Counted from the first letter of the stretch, positions 55,581-64,000 are shown. The stretch: 64,000 nucleotides of DNA from Nonomuraea helvata (GCF_039535785.1 NZ_BAAAXV010000001.1:1054001-1118000), one strand, 5' to 3'. Notes: generated by a model not told the origin, from the letters alone. Numbers and translations are program-made.

Positions 55581-57155
55581 GTGGAACGGCAGGTCGGCAA
55601 CCGCTATCGCCTCATCGAACCGCTCGGCGAGGGCGGGATGGGCGTGGTCTGGCGTGCCTATGACGAGCTGCTCGACCGCACGGTGGCGGTCAAGGAGGTC
55701 CGCTACACGGGCGTCGGCGACGCCAAGCGGGCCGAGCTCAACCAGAGGACCATCAGGGAGGCCAGGGCCGCGGGCCGGCTCGACCACCCGTCGGTGATCG
55801 TCATCCACGACGTCGTCGAGGAGGACGGCCGCCCGTGGATCGTGATGCAGCTCGTGCGCTCGCGCTCGCTGGCCGAGGTGCTGCGCGAGCAGGGACCGCT
55901 CACGGTGGGGCAGGCCGCGGTGATCGGCGGGCGGGTGCTGGACGCCCTGCGGGCCGCGCACGCCACCGGCGTGCTGCACCGCGACGTGAAGCCGGAGAAC
56001 GTGCTGCTGGCCGACGACGGCCGGGTGGTCCTGACCGATTTCGGCATCGCCTCGCTGGAGGCCGAGGCAGGGCTGACGGCGACCGGCGGGCTGGTGGGCA
56101 CGCCCGCGTACATGCCTCCCGAGCGGCTGAACGGCGAGCCCGCCCGGCCGGAGTCGGACCTGTGGTCGCTGGGCGCGACGCTGTACGCGGCCGTCGAGGG
56201 CGAGCCGCCGTTCAAGCGCGACTCGTGGGCCGCGACGGTGGCGGCGGTGCTGCGCGACGAGCCCAGGCCGCCGGCGCGGGCGGGCGCGCTGGAGCCGGTC
56301 ATCATGGGGTTGCTGCACAGGAGCCCGGCCGGGCGGATGTCCGCCGACGAGGCCGCGAGGCTGCTGTACGAGGCCGCTGCCGCCCGTCCCGTGCCCGGCG
56401 GTCCCCAAGCCCGCAGCCACGCGGGCGGCGGTGGCACGCCCGCCTGGCAGACGACGGCCGACAGCGCGCCGCACCCCACGCTCTCCGCACGCGCCAGGCG
56501 TGGCAAGGCGCTGTGGATCGGCGTGCCCGCCGCCGTGGCCGCCGTGGCGGTGCTGGGGACGGGCGGCGTGCTGCTCTCCGACCACTGGAGGGGCGGCGCC
56601 CCTGCGACGACCAGCCCGGCGCCCACCGCGAAACCCACTGAGCGTCCTACCGTCACACCCCCGGTGAAGACCGCTGACCCGACGCCCACGGTGGGAGCGG
56701 TGCCCGCGGGCTGGCAGGCCTACACCAGCGCGGCGGGCCACTTCTCGATCGCCATGCCCGAGCAGTGGCGGGCGACGAAGCACCCCACGCGGGACAGCAT
56801 CAGTTTCAAAGGCCCCGGCACCTCCGGGGCGCTGATCGTCGAGTGGACGGTTCCCGAGTTCGCCTGGAAAGATCCGGCGCGGCAGTGGATGGCGCTGGAG
56901 AAGGAGATCCGGGCCAGGGGCGAGTTCGCGGGGTACAGCCGCATCGGCATCGTCCGCACCAGATATCTCGGCCTGCAGGCCGCCGACTGGGAGTTCACCC
57001 GGGTACGCGACGGCGTGCTGATCCACGTGATCAACCGCGGCTTCCGCACCGCCGACGGCCGCCCGTACGCCCTCTACTGGGAGGCTCCCGCCTCCCGCTG
57101 GGCCACCGACAGGCGCTACTTCGATACGTTCGCGAAGACGTTCAGGCCCGAATGA
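55581..57155 (+). CDS. Membrane Ser/Thr protein kinase, paralogue of the previous gene
   Basis: This 524-residue kinase begins with a GTG at 55581, only 10 bp after the previous gene, so the two probably form an operon. Its kinase domain (LGEGGMGVVW, VAVKEV, LHRDVKPENV, DFG, PPERLNG) is very similar to the preceding one. The linker is shorter, the membrane helix is near residues 309-328 (LWIGVPAAVAAVAVLGTGGVLL), and the extracytoplasmic domain (GWQAYTSAAGHFSIAMPEQW... NRGFRTADGRPYALYW) is homologous to its neighbour's. This looks like a tandem duplication with divergence. Confidence 0.92.
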   Translation: MERQVGNRYRLIEPLGEGGMGVVWRAYDELLDRTVAVKEVRYTGVGDAKRAELNQRTIREARAAGRLDHPSVIVIHDVVEEDGRPWIVMQLVRSRSLAEVLREQGPLTVGQAAVIGGRVLDALRAAHATGVLHRDVKPENVLLADDGRVVLTDFGIASLEAEAGLTATGGLVGTPAYMPPERLNGEPARPESDLWSLGATLYAAVEGEPPFKRDSWAATVAAVLRDEPRPPARAGALEPVIMGLLHRSPAGRMSADEAARLLYEAAAARPVPGGPQARSHAGGGGTPAWQTTADSAPHPTLSARARRGKALWIGVPAAVAAVAVLGTGGVLLSDHWRGGAPATTSPAPTAKPTERPTVTPPVKTADPTPTVGAVPAGWQAYTSAAGHFSIAMPEQWRATKHPTRDSISFKGPGTSGALIVEWTVPEFAWKDPARQWMALEKEIRARGEFAGYSRIGIVRTRYLGLQAADWEFTRVRDGVLIHVINRGFRTADGRPYALYWEAPASRWATDRRYFDTFAKTFRPE

Positions 57156-57179
57156 AAGAGCCGCAGTGAAGGAGCCGCG

Positions 57180-58025
57180 GTGAAGGAGCAGGCGCACTTC
57201 TGGCGGCATCCGGCGGTGCCGGGCACCGACCTGCTCAAGGCCAGCTACGTCACCCACCGCTTCACCCGGCACGTCCACGACGGGTACGCCATCGGCGTGA
57301 TCGTCAGGGGCGTCGAGGAGTTCGACTACCGCGGCACCCTGCTGCGTGCGGGGGCGGGCGAGGTGGTGCTGGTCAACCCCGACTCCTCGCACACCGGCCA
57401 GGCGGGCACGCCGGACGGCTGGTCGTACCGCATGCTCTACCCGTCGATCGACACGCTGGCGGGGATCGCCGCCGAGCTGGGCGCGGCGTACGCGACGCCG
57501 CACTTCCCCGAGCAGGTGGTCCGCGACGACGAGGTGGCGGCGCTGCTGGCCCGGGCCCACCGGGCGGCCGAGCGCGGCGACGCGCTGGCCACCTCGACGC
57601 TGAGCCGCACGCTGTTCGCCCGGCTGGTCACCCGCCACGCGACTCCCCGCCCTGCCGCGGTCCTGCCCGCCGCGGGCGCGCGGGCCGTGCGTGAGGCGCT
57701 CGACCTGCTGCACGAGAGCCTCGTCGACCCGCCGACGCTGGACGACCTGGCCGGCGCGGTGGGCGCGCGGCCGTTCGCGCTGCTGCGGGCGTTCAAGGCC
57801 GTGACGGGCCTGCCGCCGCACGCCTACCTCACCTCGCTCCGGGTACGCCAGGCCCGCCGCCTCCTGCAGTCCGGGGTGCGTCCCGCGCAGGTGGCCGCCG
57901 AAGTGGGCTTCACCGATCAGGCCCACCTCAACCGGCATTTCAAGCGCATCGTGGGCGTGCCGCCCGCCGCGTATCAGCGTGCCGCCGCAGGAACGTACAA
58001 GACCGGAGATCTGTCCGCCTCCTAG
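57180..58025 (+). CDS. AraC-family regulator
   Basis: The 281-residue protein has an N-terminal AraC-binding cupin-like domain (residues about 15-110; HDGYAIGVIVRGVEEFDYRG, VLVNPDSSHTGQAG) and a C-terminal double helix-turn-helix (about 170-270; LDDLAGAVGARPFALLRAFKAVTGLPPHAYLTSLRV, AAEVGFTDQAHLNRHFKRIVGVPPAAYQR). It resembles regulators paired with AzlC/LysE-type amino-acid exporters. It lies 9 bp before azlC and is probably its regulator. The GTG at 57180 follows a short tandem GTGAAGGAGC repeat that carries the ribosome site. Confidence 0.9.
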   Translation: MKEQAHFWRHPAVPGTDLLKASYVTHRFTRHVHDGYAIGVIVRGVEEFDYRGTLLRAGAGEVVLVNPDSSHTGQAGTPDGWSYRMLYPSIDTLAGIAAELGAAYATPHFPEQVVRDDEVAALLARAHRAAERGDALATSTLSRTLFARLVTRHATPRPAAVLPAAGARAVREALDLLHESLVDPPTLDDLAGAVGARPFALLRAFKAVTGLPPHAYLTSLRVRQARRLLQSGVRPAQVAAEVGFTDQAHLNRHFKRIVGVPPAAYQRAAAGTYKTGDLSAS

Positions 58026-58034
58026 CCTTTTCGG

Positions 58035-58709
58035 ATGGAACAGACAACACACCGTTCCGGCGCCGTGCGGGACGGTCTCGGCGTCGGCGTGGCCGTGGGG
58101 CTGTCGGGTGTCGCCTTCGGCGCCGCGGCGATCACCGCGGGCCTCAGCGTGCCGCAGGCATGCGTGCTGAGCCTGCTGACGTTCACCGGCGCGTCCCAGT
58201 TCGCGCTCACCGGAGCGGTGGGCGCCGGCGGCGACCTGGTGGCCGCCACCCTCGGCGCCCTGCTGCTGGGCGGCCGCAACACGCTCTACGGCCTGCGCCT
58301 GGCCGACCTGCTGCGGGTACGCGGGCCACGCCGGCTGCTGGCCGCGCACGGGGTGATCGACGAGACGACGGCCGTCACGCTGGCCCAGCCGACCGAGGAG
58401 GCGGCGCGCACCGGTTTCACGACCACGTTCGCCAGCCTCTACGTCACCTGGAACCTGACCACGCTGGCGGGCGCGTACGGCGCCTCGTCCCTGGGCGACC
58501 CCGGCACGCTGGGGCTGGACGTGGTGGGCCCGGCCGCGTTCCTGGCCATCCTCTGGCCCCGCCTGGCCTCCAGCGCGCAACTGCGCTGGCTGGCCGCGGC
58601 CGGGGCGGCGATCGCGCTGTGCGCCACCCCGTTCCTGCCGCCGGGCCTGCCTGTGCTGCTCTCCGCCCTGCCGGTGGTCGCCGCGGTCCTGGTGGTGATG
58701 GCGCGATGA
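58035..58709 (+). CDS. azlC: AzlC-family branched-chain amino-acid exporter subunit
   Basis: AzlC with AzlD exports branched-chain amino acids or analogues. The 224-residue membrane protein has five to six helices and the family's SVPQACVLSLLTFTGASQFALTGAVGAGG and GRNTLYGLRL blocks. The ATG at 58035 begins the usual charged N-terminus. Its stop overlaps the azlD start (ATGA). The AraC gene immediately upstream probably controls it. Confidence 0.92.
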   Translation: MEQTTHRSGAVRDGLGVGVAVGLSGVAFGAAAITAGLSVPQACVLSLLTFTGASQFALTGAVGAGGDLVAATLGALLLGGRNTLYGLRLADLLRVRGPRRLLAAHGVIDETTAVTLAQPTEEAARTGFTTTFASLYVTWNLTTLAGAYGASSLGDPGTLGLDVVGPAAFLAILWPRLASSAQLRWLAAAGAAIALCATPFLPPGLPVLLSALPVVAAVLVVMAR

Positions 58710-59011
58710 CGCTGTGGTGGGCCATCGCCGCGCTCTGCGCGGGCTGCTACGCGCTCAAGCTGGCCGGGCTGGCGGCGCCGCGCCGGATGCTGGAGCATCC
58801 CGCGGTGCGCAGGTTCGCGGAACTGGTTCCGGTGGCGCTGCTGGCGGCGCTGATCGCGGTGCAGATGTTCACGGAGGAGGGCGGCCTGCGCTTCGACCCG
58901 GCACGCACCGCGGGACTGGGCGCCGCGGTCGTCGCACTGGTGCTGCGGGCGCCGTTCCTGGTCATCCTGGCCGCGGCGGCCGTCGTCACCGCGCTTGTCC
59001 GGCTCTTTTAG
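58706..59011 (+). CDS. azlD: AzlD-family small membrane partner of AzlC
   Basis: The 101-residue protein has three to four membrane helices, with the AzlD pattern RMLEHPAVRRFAELVPVALLAALIAVQMF and a final RAPFLVILAAAAVVTALVRLF. It starts at the ATG that overlaps the azlC stop, as usual for this pair. It is needed for AzlC export function. The third kinase gene follows 15 bp later and may be co-transcribed. Confidence 0.9.
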   Translation: MTLWWAIAALCAGCYALKLAGLAAPRRMLEHPAVRRFAELVPVALLAALIAVQMFTEEGGLRFDPARTAGLGAAVVALVLRAPFLVILAAAAVVTALVRLF

Positions 59012-59026
59012 GGGTAGGCGCCGTGC

Positions 59027-60397
59027 ATGTCCGATTCAGCGGTGATGGTCGGCGGGCGCTATCGGTTGCTCAGAACGATCGGCAGAGGCGGCATGGGCAA
59101 GGTGTGGCATGCCCACGACGAGGTGCTGGGCAGGGACGTGGCCGTCAAGGAGGTCCTGCCGCCCCCCGACCTGACGGGTCCCGAGCGCGAGGTGTTCGCC
59201 GTACGGACGTTCAGGGAGGCCAGGGCGGCGGGCCGGGTGGCGCACCCGGGCGTGGCCGCCGTGTACGACGTCCTTGAGGAAGGCGGCCACCCCTGGATCG
59301 TCATGCAGCTCGTGGACTCCCGCACTTTAGGAGATCTGGTCCGCGAGGAAGGCCCGATGTCCCCACTCGAGACCGCGAACATCGGGCTTCAGCTCCTGGA
59401 GGCGCTGCGCGCGGCCCACGCGGCGGGCGTGCTGCACCGTGACGTGAAGCCGGACAACGTGCTGCTCACCGAGGACGGCAGGGCGGTGCTCACCGACTTC
59501 GGCATCGCCACCACGGAGGACGAGGCCCCCGTGACCCGTACGGGCATCCTGATCGGCACCCCCGCCTTCATGGCGCCGGAACGCGCGGCCGGCGGGCAGG
59601 CGAGCCCCGCCTCGGACCTGTGGTCGCTGGGCATCACGCTCTACATGGCCGTCGAGGGCCACTCCCCCTTTCAGCGGGACAACGCCCTGGCCACGCTCAG
59701 CGCGGTCATGCACGCCGAATCGGCGCCGCTGGCCCGCGCGGGCGTGCTCGCCCCCGTGCTGCTCGGCCTGCTGCGCAAGAACCCGGCGGAGCGTATGTCG
59801 CTGGTGGAGGCCGAGCGGCGGCTGGCCGTGATCATCGCGGGCGGCACGACCGAGCAGACGGGTCCCGTCCCCATACCCGTGGCGGAGCCGCGATCGCGGC
59901 GGCGCGGGCTGCGAGTGGCCGCGATCGCCGGGAGCGCGCTGATCGTCGCCGTCGTCGCGGGCGGTGCGGCCTGGTGGTCGAACCGCGCGCAGGAACCGCC
60001 CCTGGACCAGAGCCCCGCTCCGGCCGTGGTGACCGCCGGCCCGTCCAGCTCCGGTCCCGAGCCGACCCGGGACCATGAGTCCACCCGTCCGACCCCCGCT
60101 GAGACCTCCTCCGCGTCGGCCCCTGAGAGGTCCCCTGGAACGGCTTCTGAGCCGGCCAACGGGCCTTCCGCTCCGCAGAGCTCCTCGCCGCCCACCAAGG
60201 AGCCGCGCAAGACGCCGACCGGCGATCGCAAGAGCCCCACCCACGAGCCGACGCCCACCGCGTCCAAGACCAAGGACGAGACCAAGAACGAGAAGAAGAC
60301 CGAGAAGCCGAAGGAGAACAAGCAGACCCCGGCCCAGGCGCCGGGCGCGGTCGAGCCGTCGGACCAGGGCCGCAAGAAGGTCAAGAAGCGCCGCTGA
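59027..60397 (+). CDS. Membrane Ser/Thr protein kinase without a folded C-terminal domain
   Basis: The 456-residue protein has a PknB-like kinase domain (IGRGGMGKVW, VAVKEV, LHRDVKPDNV, DFG, APERAAGG) over the first 270 residues, a membrane helix near 300-318 (VAAIAGSALIVAVVAGGAAWW), and a 130-residue extracytoplasmic tail that is low complexity: Pro/Ser/Thr-rich at first and Lys/Glu-rich at the end. It lacks the shared C-terminal domain of the two kinases upstream. The ATG at 59027 is the first start. Confidence 0.9.
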   Translation: MSDSAVMVGGRYRLLRTIGRGGMGKVWHAHDEVLGRDVAVKEVLPPPDLTGPEREVFAVRTFREARAAGRVAHPGVAAVYDVLEEGGHPWIVMQLVDSRTLGDLVREEGPMSPLETANIGLQLLEALRAAHAAGVLHRDVKPDNVLLTEDGRAVLTDFGIATTEDEAPVTRTGILIGTPAFMAPERAAGGQASPASDLWSLGITLYMAVEGHSPFQRDNALATLSAVMHAESAPLARAGVLAPVLLGLLRKNPAERMSLVEAERRLAVIIAGGTTEQTGPVPIPVAEPRSRRRGLRVAAIAGSALIVAVVAGGAAWWSNRAQEPPLDQSPAPAVVTAGPSSSGPEPTRDHESTRPTPAETSSASAPERSPGTASEPANGPSAPQSSSPPTKEPRKTPTGDRKSPTHEPTPTASKTKDETKNEKKTEKPKENKQTPAQAPGAVEPSDQGRKKVKKRR

Positions 60398-60408
60398 CGC
60401 GGGGCCGG

Positions 60409-61338
60409 TCAGGACTCGGCGCGGACGATGTCCAGCGCCTTCTGCAGGTCCTGCGGATAGTCCGTGCTGAACGACATCCACTCCCCCGTGGTCGGATGCT
60501 CGAACCCGAGCGCCACGGCGTGCAGCCACTGCCGCGTGATCCCCAGGCGGGCCGCCAGCGTCGGGTCGGCGCCGTACAGCAGGTCGCCGACGCAGGGGTG
60601 CCGCAGCGCCGCCATGTGCACCCGGATCTGGTGGGTACGCCCGGTCTCCAGCTTGATGTCCAGCAGCGAGGCCGCCCGGAACGCCTCGACGGTGTCGTAG
60701 TGGGTGACCGACGGCTTTCCGCCCGCCACCACCGCGAACCGCCCGTCCCCGGCGGGGTGGCGGTCGATGGGCGCGTCCACCGTGCCCCTGAACGGGTCGG
60801 GATGCCCCTGCACCAGCGCGTGGTAGCGCTTGTCGACCGTGCGTTCCTTGAAGGCCCGCTTGAGCCGGGAGTACGCCACCTCGCTCTTGGCCACCACCAT
60901 CGCCCCCGTGGTGTTGGCGTCGAGCCGGTGCACGATGCCCTGCCGCTCGGCCGCCCCGCTGGTCGCGATGGTGTGACCGGCCCCGAGGAGCCCGCCGATC
61001 ACGGTCGGCCCGGTCCAGCCGACGGTCGGGTGGGCGGCCACCCCGATCGGCTTGTTGACCACGACGATGTCGTCGTCCTCGTACACGACGGCCATGCCCG
61101 GCACCGGCTCGGCGACCGGCATCGGCGTGGTGACCGGCGGCGGCATCGTCACATCGAGCCACGCGCCCGCGTGCACCCGGTCCGACTTGGCCGGCTGCTG
61201 CCCGTCGACCAGCACCTCGCCCGCGACGATCAGCTCGGCCGCGCGCGTGCGGGAGAAGCCGAACAGGCGGGAGAGCGCCGCGTCGAGCCGCTCGCCCTCC
61301 AGGCCGTCGGGGACGGGAAGGCTGCGCTGCTCACTCAT
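60409..61338 (-). CDS. rluD: Large-subunit rRNA pseudouridine synthase, RluD-like
   Basis: The 309-residue enzyme has an N-terminal S4 RNA-binding domain ([29 protein letters not shown]) and a catalytic domain with the essential Asp in [18 protein letters not shown]. RluD converts three uridines in helix 69 of 23S rRNA. Its ATG overlaps the lspA stop (ATGA). The same lspA-rluD order is found in many bacteria. It converges with the third kinase. Confidence 0.94.
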   Translation of the reverse strand: MSEQRSLPVPDGLEGERLDAALSRLFGFSRTRAAELIVAGEVLVDGQQPAKSDRVHAGAWLDVTMPPPVTTPMPVAEPVPGMAVVYEDDDIVVVNKPIGVAAHPTVGWTGPTVIGGLLGAGHTIATSGAAERQGIVHRLDANTTGAMVVAKSEVAYSRLKRAFKERTVDKRYHALVQGHPDPFRGTVDAPIDRHPAGDGRFAVVAGGKPSVTHYDTVEAFRAASLLDIKLETGRTHQIRVHMAALRHPCVGDLLYGADPTLAARLGITRQWLHAVALGFEHPTTGEWMSFSTDYPQDLQKALDIVRAES

Positions 61339-61937
61339 CCTTCGCCACCGTCCTTCGCCACTGCCTTGGACCCGTCGATCTGCACGTTGCGCCAGGCGAG
61401 GAGGACGGCCAGGATGCCGCCGCAGACGATGGCCGAGTCGGCGATGTTGAAGACGGGGAAGTAGTCGATGACGGGGAAATGCCCGGGGAGCACCTCGATG
61501 AAGTCGACGACGTGCCCCTGGAGCTGCGTGGAGCGCCCGAAGCCCGAGGGGTAGCGCAGCAGCCGGTCGGTGAGGTTGCCGACCGCCCCGCCGAGCAGCA
61601 GGCCGAGCGTGAGAGCCCAGGCCCGGCTGCCCAGCTTGCGGGCGGTGCGCACGATGGCCACGACCACACCCGCGGCGATGAAGGTGAAGACGAGGGTCAT
61701 TCCGGTGCCCATGCTGAACGCGGCACCGGAATTGAAGATCACCCGGAACTGCAGCACGTCCGGGATGACGATGAGCGGCGCCCGGCCCTCGAGCGTGCGC
61801 AGCACCACCGTCTTGGTGATGACGTCGGCCGCGTAGATCACGGCCGCCAGCACGACGAGGACCGCGAAGAGGCGCCCGCGGGGGGTGCCCTCAGGCGCTG
61901 CTACCGGCGCTCCTCCTTCTGCTTGCAGGCCACGCAC
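61335..61937 (-). CDS. lspA: Prolipoprotein signal peptidase II
   Basis: LspA cleaves the signal peptide of lipid-modified prolipoproteins. The 200-residue protein has four helices and the catalytic Asp residues in [13 protein letters not shown] and [15 protein letters not shown] choose the GTG at 61937, which has GAGGG about 7 bases upstream and leaves 26 residues before the first helix. It lies inside the end of the zinc-finger gene (37-bp overlap). A later start would shorten the N-terminus. It is an aspartyl protease of the inner membrane. Confidence 0.92.
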   Translation of the reverse strand: MRGLQAEGGAPVAAPEGTPRGRLFAVLVVLAAVIYAADVITKTVVLRTLEGRAPLIVIPDVLQFRVIFNSGAAFSMGTGMTLVFTFIAAGVVVAIVRTARKLGSRAWALTLGLLLGGAVGNLTDRLLRYPSGFGRSTQLQGHVVDFIEVLPGHFPVIDYFPVFNIADSAIVCGGILAVLLAWRNVQIDGSKAVAKDGGEG

Positions 61938-62293
61938 AGCGTCGCCCTCGGGAACGCCTGAAGGCGTTCCTTGCCGATCGGCTTGTGGCACGATTCGCAC
62001 ACTCCATAGGTCCCTGCGTCGATCCTGGCGATCGCACGTTCGTTCTGCGCGACCAGATCGCGCGCATTCAGGGTAAGGGCGATCTCGCGTTCGCGCTCGT
62101 ACGTCTTGGCGCCGGCGTCCGCCTGGTCGTCGCCGGCTCCCTGGGTGACGTCTCCAGAGGCTATCTCCGTCTCGTGGCGGTGGATGTCCGCGTTGAGCTC
62201 GTCGATCTCGCTCTGGAGCATGCCGCGTACCTCGGCCAGCTCCTCTTCCGACCACATCGACGGTGTAGCGGTGGTCTGCGTGACTGCCGCCAT
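61901..62293 (-). CDS. DksA/TraR-family zinc-finger protein
   Basis: The 130-residue protein has a coiled-coil helical hairpin (EELAEVRGMLQSEIDELNADIHRHETEIA) and a four-Cys zinc finger (GVCESCHKPIGKERL... [14 protein letters not shown]) typical of the TraR/DksA family, which binds RNA polymerase. Asp residues of the DksA tip are not clearly present. GGAGG 5 bases before the ATG at 62293 supports it over the first ATG at 62305. The lspA start lies within it, so the two are coupled. Confidence 0.9.
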   Translation of the reverse strand: MAAVTQTTATPSMWSEEELAEVRGMLQSEIDELNADIHRHETEIASGDVTQGAGDDQADAGAKTYEREREIALTLNARDLVAQNERAIARIDAGTYGVCESCHKPIGKERLQAFPRATLCVACKQKEERR

Positions 62294-62574
62294 GGCTGCC
62301 TCCATTGCTGATCAAGGCCGTAAATGGTGCGGGCAGCTTAGGATCCTCATAACGGAACGGCAAACGACCCGCCGGACGGTTTACCTCCCCCGTACTATCC
62401 CGCCTCGCGCATTCAACTCCTCCACAGGGGCGTCCATTCCCACATCTTTGTCGGTTGCGTACCGAGCGTGGCCGTTGGAGGGCCTCCGGACGGTGCGCCC
62501 CTGGAAACCAGGAAGCCTTCGCCTCCACTCTGCGTTATGGTTTGAGACTGCAAGGCGTTGATGGGGCCCGACTG

Positions 62575-62750
62575 TGAGGGATATCACCCCGGAGCCGCCG
62601 GAAGAACGGCTCGTGCGAGCTCATTAGACCCGGCAGCAGACCAAACGAAGAGGGCCTTTCCGCTGGAGAGGTCAAGAAGGGTGGTACCGCGGAGCCGCGT
62701 GGCTTCGTCCCTTCACGCTCAGCCCTGACGGCCGACGAAGCGTGGAGGTC
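62575..62750 (+). promoter_or_regulatory. Translational T-box riboswitch of ileS
   Basis: The leader has an ultrashort stem I with an ATC isoleucine specifier at 62583-62585, and the T-box AAGAAGGGTGGTACCGCGG at 62674-62692. Two exclusive pairings are visible. In the on state GAAGGG (62676-62681) pairs with CCCTTC (62709-62714). In the off state CCTTCACGCT (62710-62719) pairs with AGCGTGGAGG (62739-62748), hiding the GGAGG ribosome site (62744-62748). Uncharged tRNA-Ile binding to GGTGG would therefore allow translation. No terminator with a T-tract is present, so regulation is translational. Confidence 0.9.
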
Positions 62751-62759
62751 ACGCCCGAG

Positions 62760-64000
62760 ATGTCTTCCCCAACGTTCCGCTCTCTTCCCGCGCAGGTCGA
62801 CCTGCCCGCGCTCGAGCGCGAGGTCCTGGACCGCTGGCGGGACGGGAAGATCTTCGAGCGGTCCATCGAGCAGAACGCCGGCAACCCGTCCTGGGTCTTC
62901 TACGAGGGTCCGCCCACCGCGAACGGCCTGCCCGGCGTGCACCACGTCGAGGCGCGGGTGTTCAAGGACCTCTTCCCGCGCTACAAGTCCATGCGCGGAT
63001 TCAGCGTTCCGCGTAAGGCCGGATGGGACTGCCACGGCCTCCCGGTCGAGGTCGGCGTCGAGCGCGAGCTGGGCCTGACCGGCAAGAAGGACATCGAGGA
63101 ATATGGCATCGCCGAGTTCAACGCCAAGTGCCGCGAGTCGGTGCTGCGGCACGTGGACGCGTTCGAGCAGATGACCGAGCGCATGGGCTACTGGATCGAC
63201 CTGTCCCAGGCGTACCGGACGATGGACCCGTCCTACATCGAGTCGGTGTGGTGGTCGCTGAAGGTCGTGTGGGACAAGGGGCTGCTGTTCCGCGACTTCC
63301 GCATCACGCCGTACTGCCCGCGCTGCGGCACGGGGCTGTCCGACCACGAGCTGGGCCAGCCCGGCGGCTACGAGAACGTCTCCAGCCCGTCGGTCTACGT
63401 CCGCATGCCGGTGACCTCCGGGCCGCTGGCCGAGCTGGGCGCCGCCCTGCTGGTGTGGACGACGACGCCGTGGACCCTCGTGTCCAACACGGCGGTCGCC
63501 GTGCACCCCGACGTGACCTACGTCGCGGCCCGCACGGCGGACGGCGAGGTCCTGGTGGTCGCCGAGCCGCTGCTGTCGGTCCTGGGCGAGGGCGCGACCG
63601 AGGTCGCCCGCTGCACGGGGCGTGAGCTGGAGCACACCACCTACTCCCGCCCGTTCGACCTGGTCGACATCCCCGGCGCCCACTACGTCGTGCTCGGCGA
63701 CTACGTCACGGTCGAGGACGGCACCGGCCTGGTCCACCAGGCCCCGGCGTTCGGCGCCGACGACCTGGCCGTGATCAAGCGGTACGACATGCCCGTCGTC
63801 AACCCGATCGGCCCCGACGGCCGCTTCCTCGACGACGTGCCCATGGTCGGCGGCCGGTTCTTCAAGGACGCCGACGAGGAGCTGACCGAGGACCTGCGCG
63901 CCCGCGGGCTGCTCTACCGCGGCGGCCACTTCGAGCACGCCTACCCCCACTGCTGGCGCTGCCACACCGCGCTGCTCTACTACGCCCTCCCGTCCTGGTA
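62760..64000 (+). CDS. ileS: Isoleucyl-tRNA synthetase (5' part, cut by window end)
   Basis: IleRS charges tRNA-Ile. About 413 residues are visible. The class I signature HIGH is replaced by GVHH (residues 59-62 in ANGLPGVHHVEA). The sequence continues with PRYKSMRGFSVPRKAGWDCHGLPVEV, the zinc-type CPRCG segment and the start of the editing domain (LLVWTTTPWTLVSNTAVAV, with WTTTPWTL). It is of the IleRS2-like lineage, the less mupirocin-sensitive type. The ATG at 62760 lies 11 bases after GGAGG, which is controlled by the T-box. Confidence 0.95.
   Translation, partial: MSSPTFRSLPAQVDLPALEREVLDRWRDGKIFERSIEQNAGNPSWVFYEGPPTANGLPGVHHVEARVFKDLFPRYKSMRGFSVPRKAGWDCHGLPVEVGVERELGLTGKKDIEEYGIAEFNAKCRESVLRHVDAFEQMTERMGYWIDLSQAYRTMDPSYIESVWWSLKVVWDKGLLFRDFRITPYCPRCGTGLSDHELGQPGGYENVSSPSVYVRMPVTSGPLAELGAALLVWTTTPWTLVSNTAVAVHPDVTYVAARTADGEVLVVAEPLLSVLGEGATEVARCTGRELEHTTYSRPFDLVDIPGAHYVVLGDYVTVEDGTGLVHQAPAFGADDLAVIKRYDMPVVNPIGPDGRFLDDVPMVGGRFFKDADEELTEDLRARGLLYRGGHFEHAYPHCWRCHTALLYYALPSW

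Overview
The window is high-GC DNA from a filamentous actinomycete. GTG starts, ATGA/GTGA stop-start overlaps, three membrane Ser/Thr kinases, a TIGR03085-type protein and a T-box ahead of ileS suggest Streptosporangiales (Nonomuraea-like). The genus is inferred from family resemblance, not proven. Most of the window is ordinary chromosome: one insertion sequence at the left edge and one decayed patch near 37.6-38.3 kb.

Layout. 0-1.1 kb: an IS5-family element just downstream of trpA. 1.2-7.3 kb: a trp/his cluster on the minus strand (hisI, Trp-associated membrane protein, two Gly-Tyr-Gln-Pro repeat membrane proteins, a DUF2752 protein, trpC, trpB, trpA); trpE and trpD are not present. 7.5-9.2 kb: STAS, MEDS-STAS and anti-sigma-type ATPase genes, a likely partner-switching module. 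9.2-12.8 kb: a heterodimeric ABC exporter with one degenerate ATP site. 12.9-17.3 kb: a TIGR03085 protein, a MerR regulator divergent from two membrane proteins, a 53-residue secreted or membrane peptide and a glutamine-synthetase-like enzyme. 17.4-23.4 kb: the main histidine operon (hisD-C-B, small membrane gene, hisH, small membrane gene, priA, RidA-like, hisF). 23.8-29.1 kb: a small protein, LigC-type DNA ligase, secreted trypsin-like protease, MFS exporter, AraC regulator and YbaK editing protein. 29.1-34.7 kb: a class A PBP, a MurA with Asp in place of the catalytic Cys, a membrane protein and an amidase. 34.8-37.6 kb: a CPBP protease divergent from a NarL-type two-component system, with an inverted repeat between them. 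37.6-40.6 kb: a Rieske-like remnant, a broken P-loop kinase and an ABC half-transporter. 40.6-46.1 kb: a MacB/FtsX-type exporter divergent from its two-component system. 46.2-52.4 kb: dnaE, an amino-acid permease and an SGNH hydrolase. 52.5-53.5 kb: a DAHP-synthase-like/chorismate-mutase fusion behind a leader peptide and attenuator. 53.6-60.4 kb: three Ser/Thr kinases flanking an AraC-azlC-azlD unit. 60.4-64 kb: rluD, lspA, a DksA/TraR zinc-finger gene, and ileS (cut by the window end) under a T-box.

The strongest second-look items are: (1) the leader peptide and intrinsic terminator ahead of a chorismate mutase fused to a DAHP-synthase-like domain that has lost its catalytic motifs; (2) the ileS translational T-box together with a GXHH active-site signature in IleRS, linked to very strong mupirocin resistance; (3) the paired repeat proteins in the trp cluster; (4) an uncharacterised extracytoplasmic domain shared by two neighbouring kinases.
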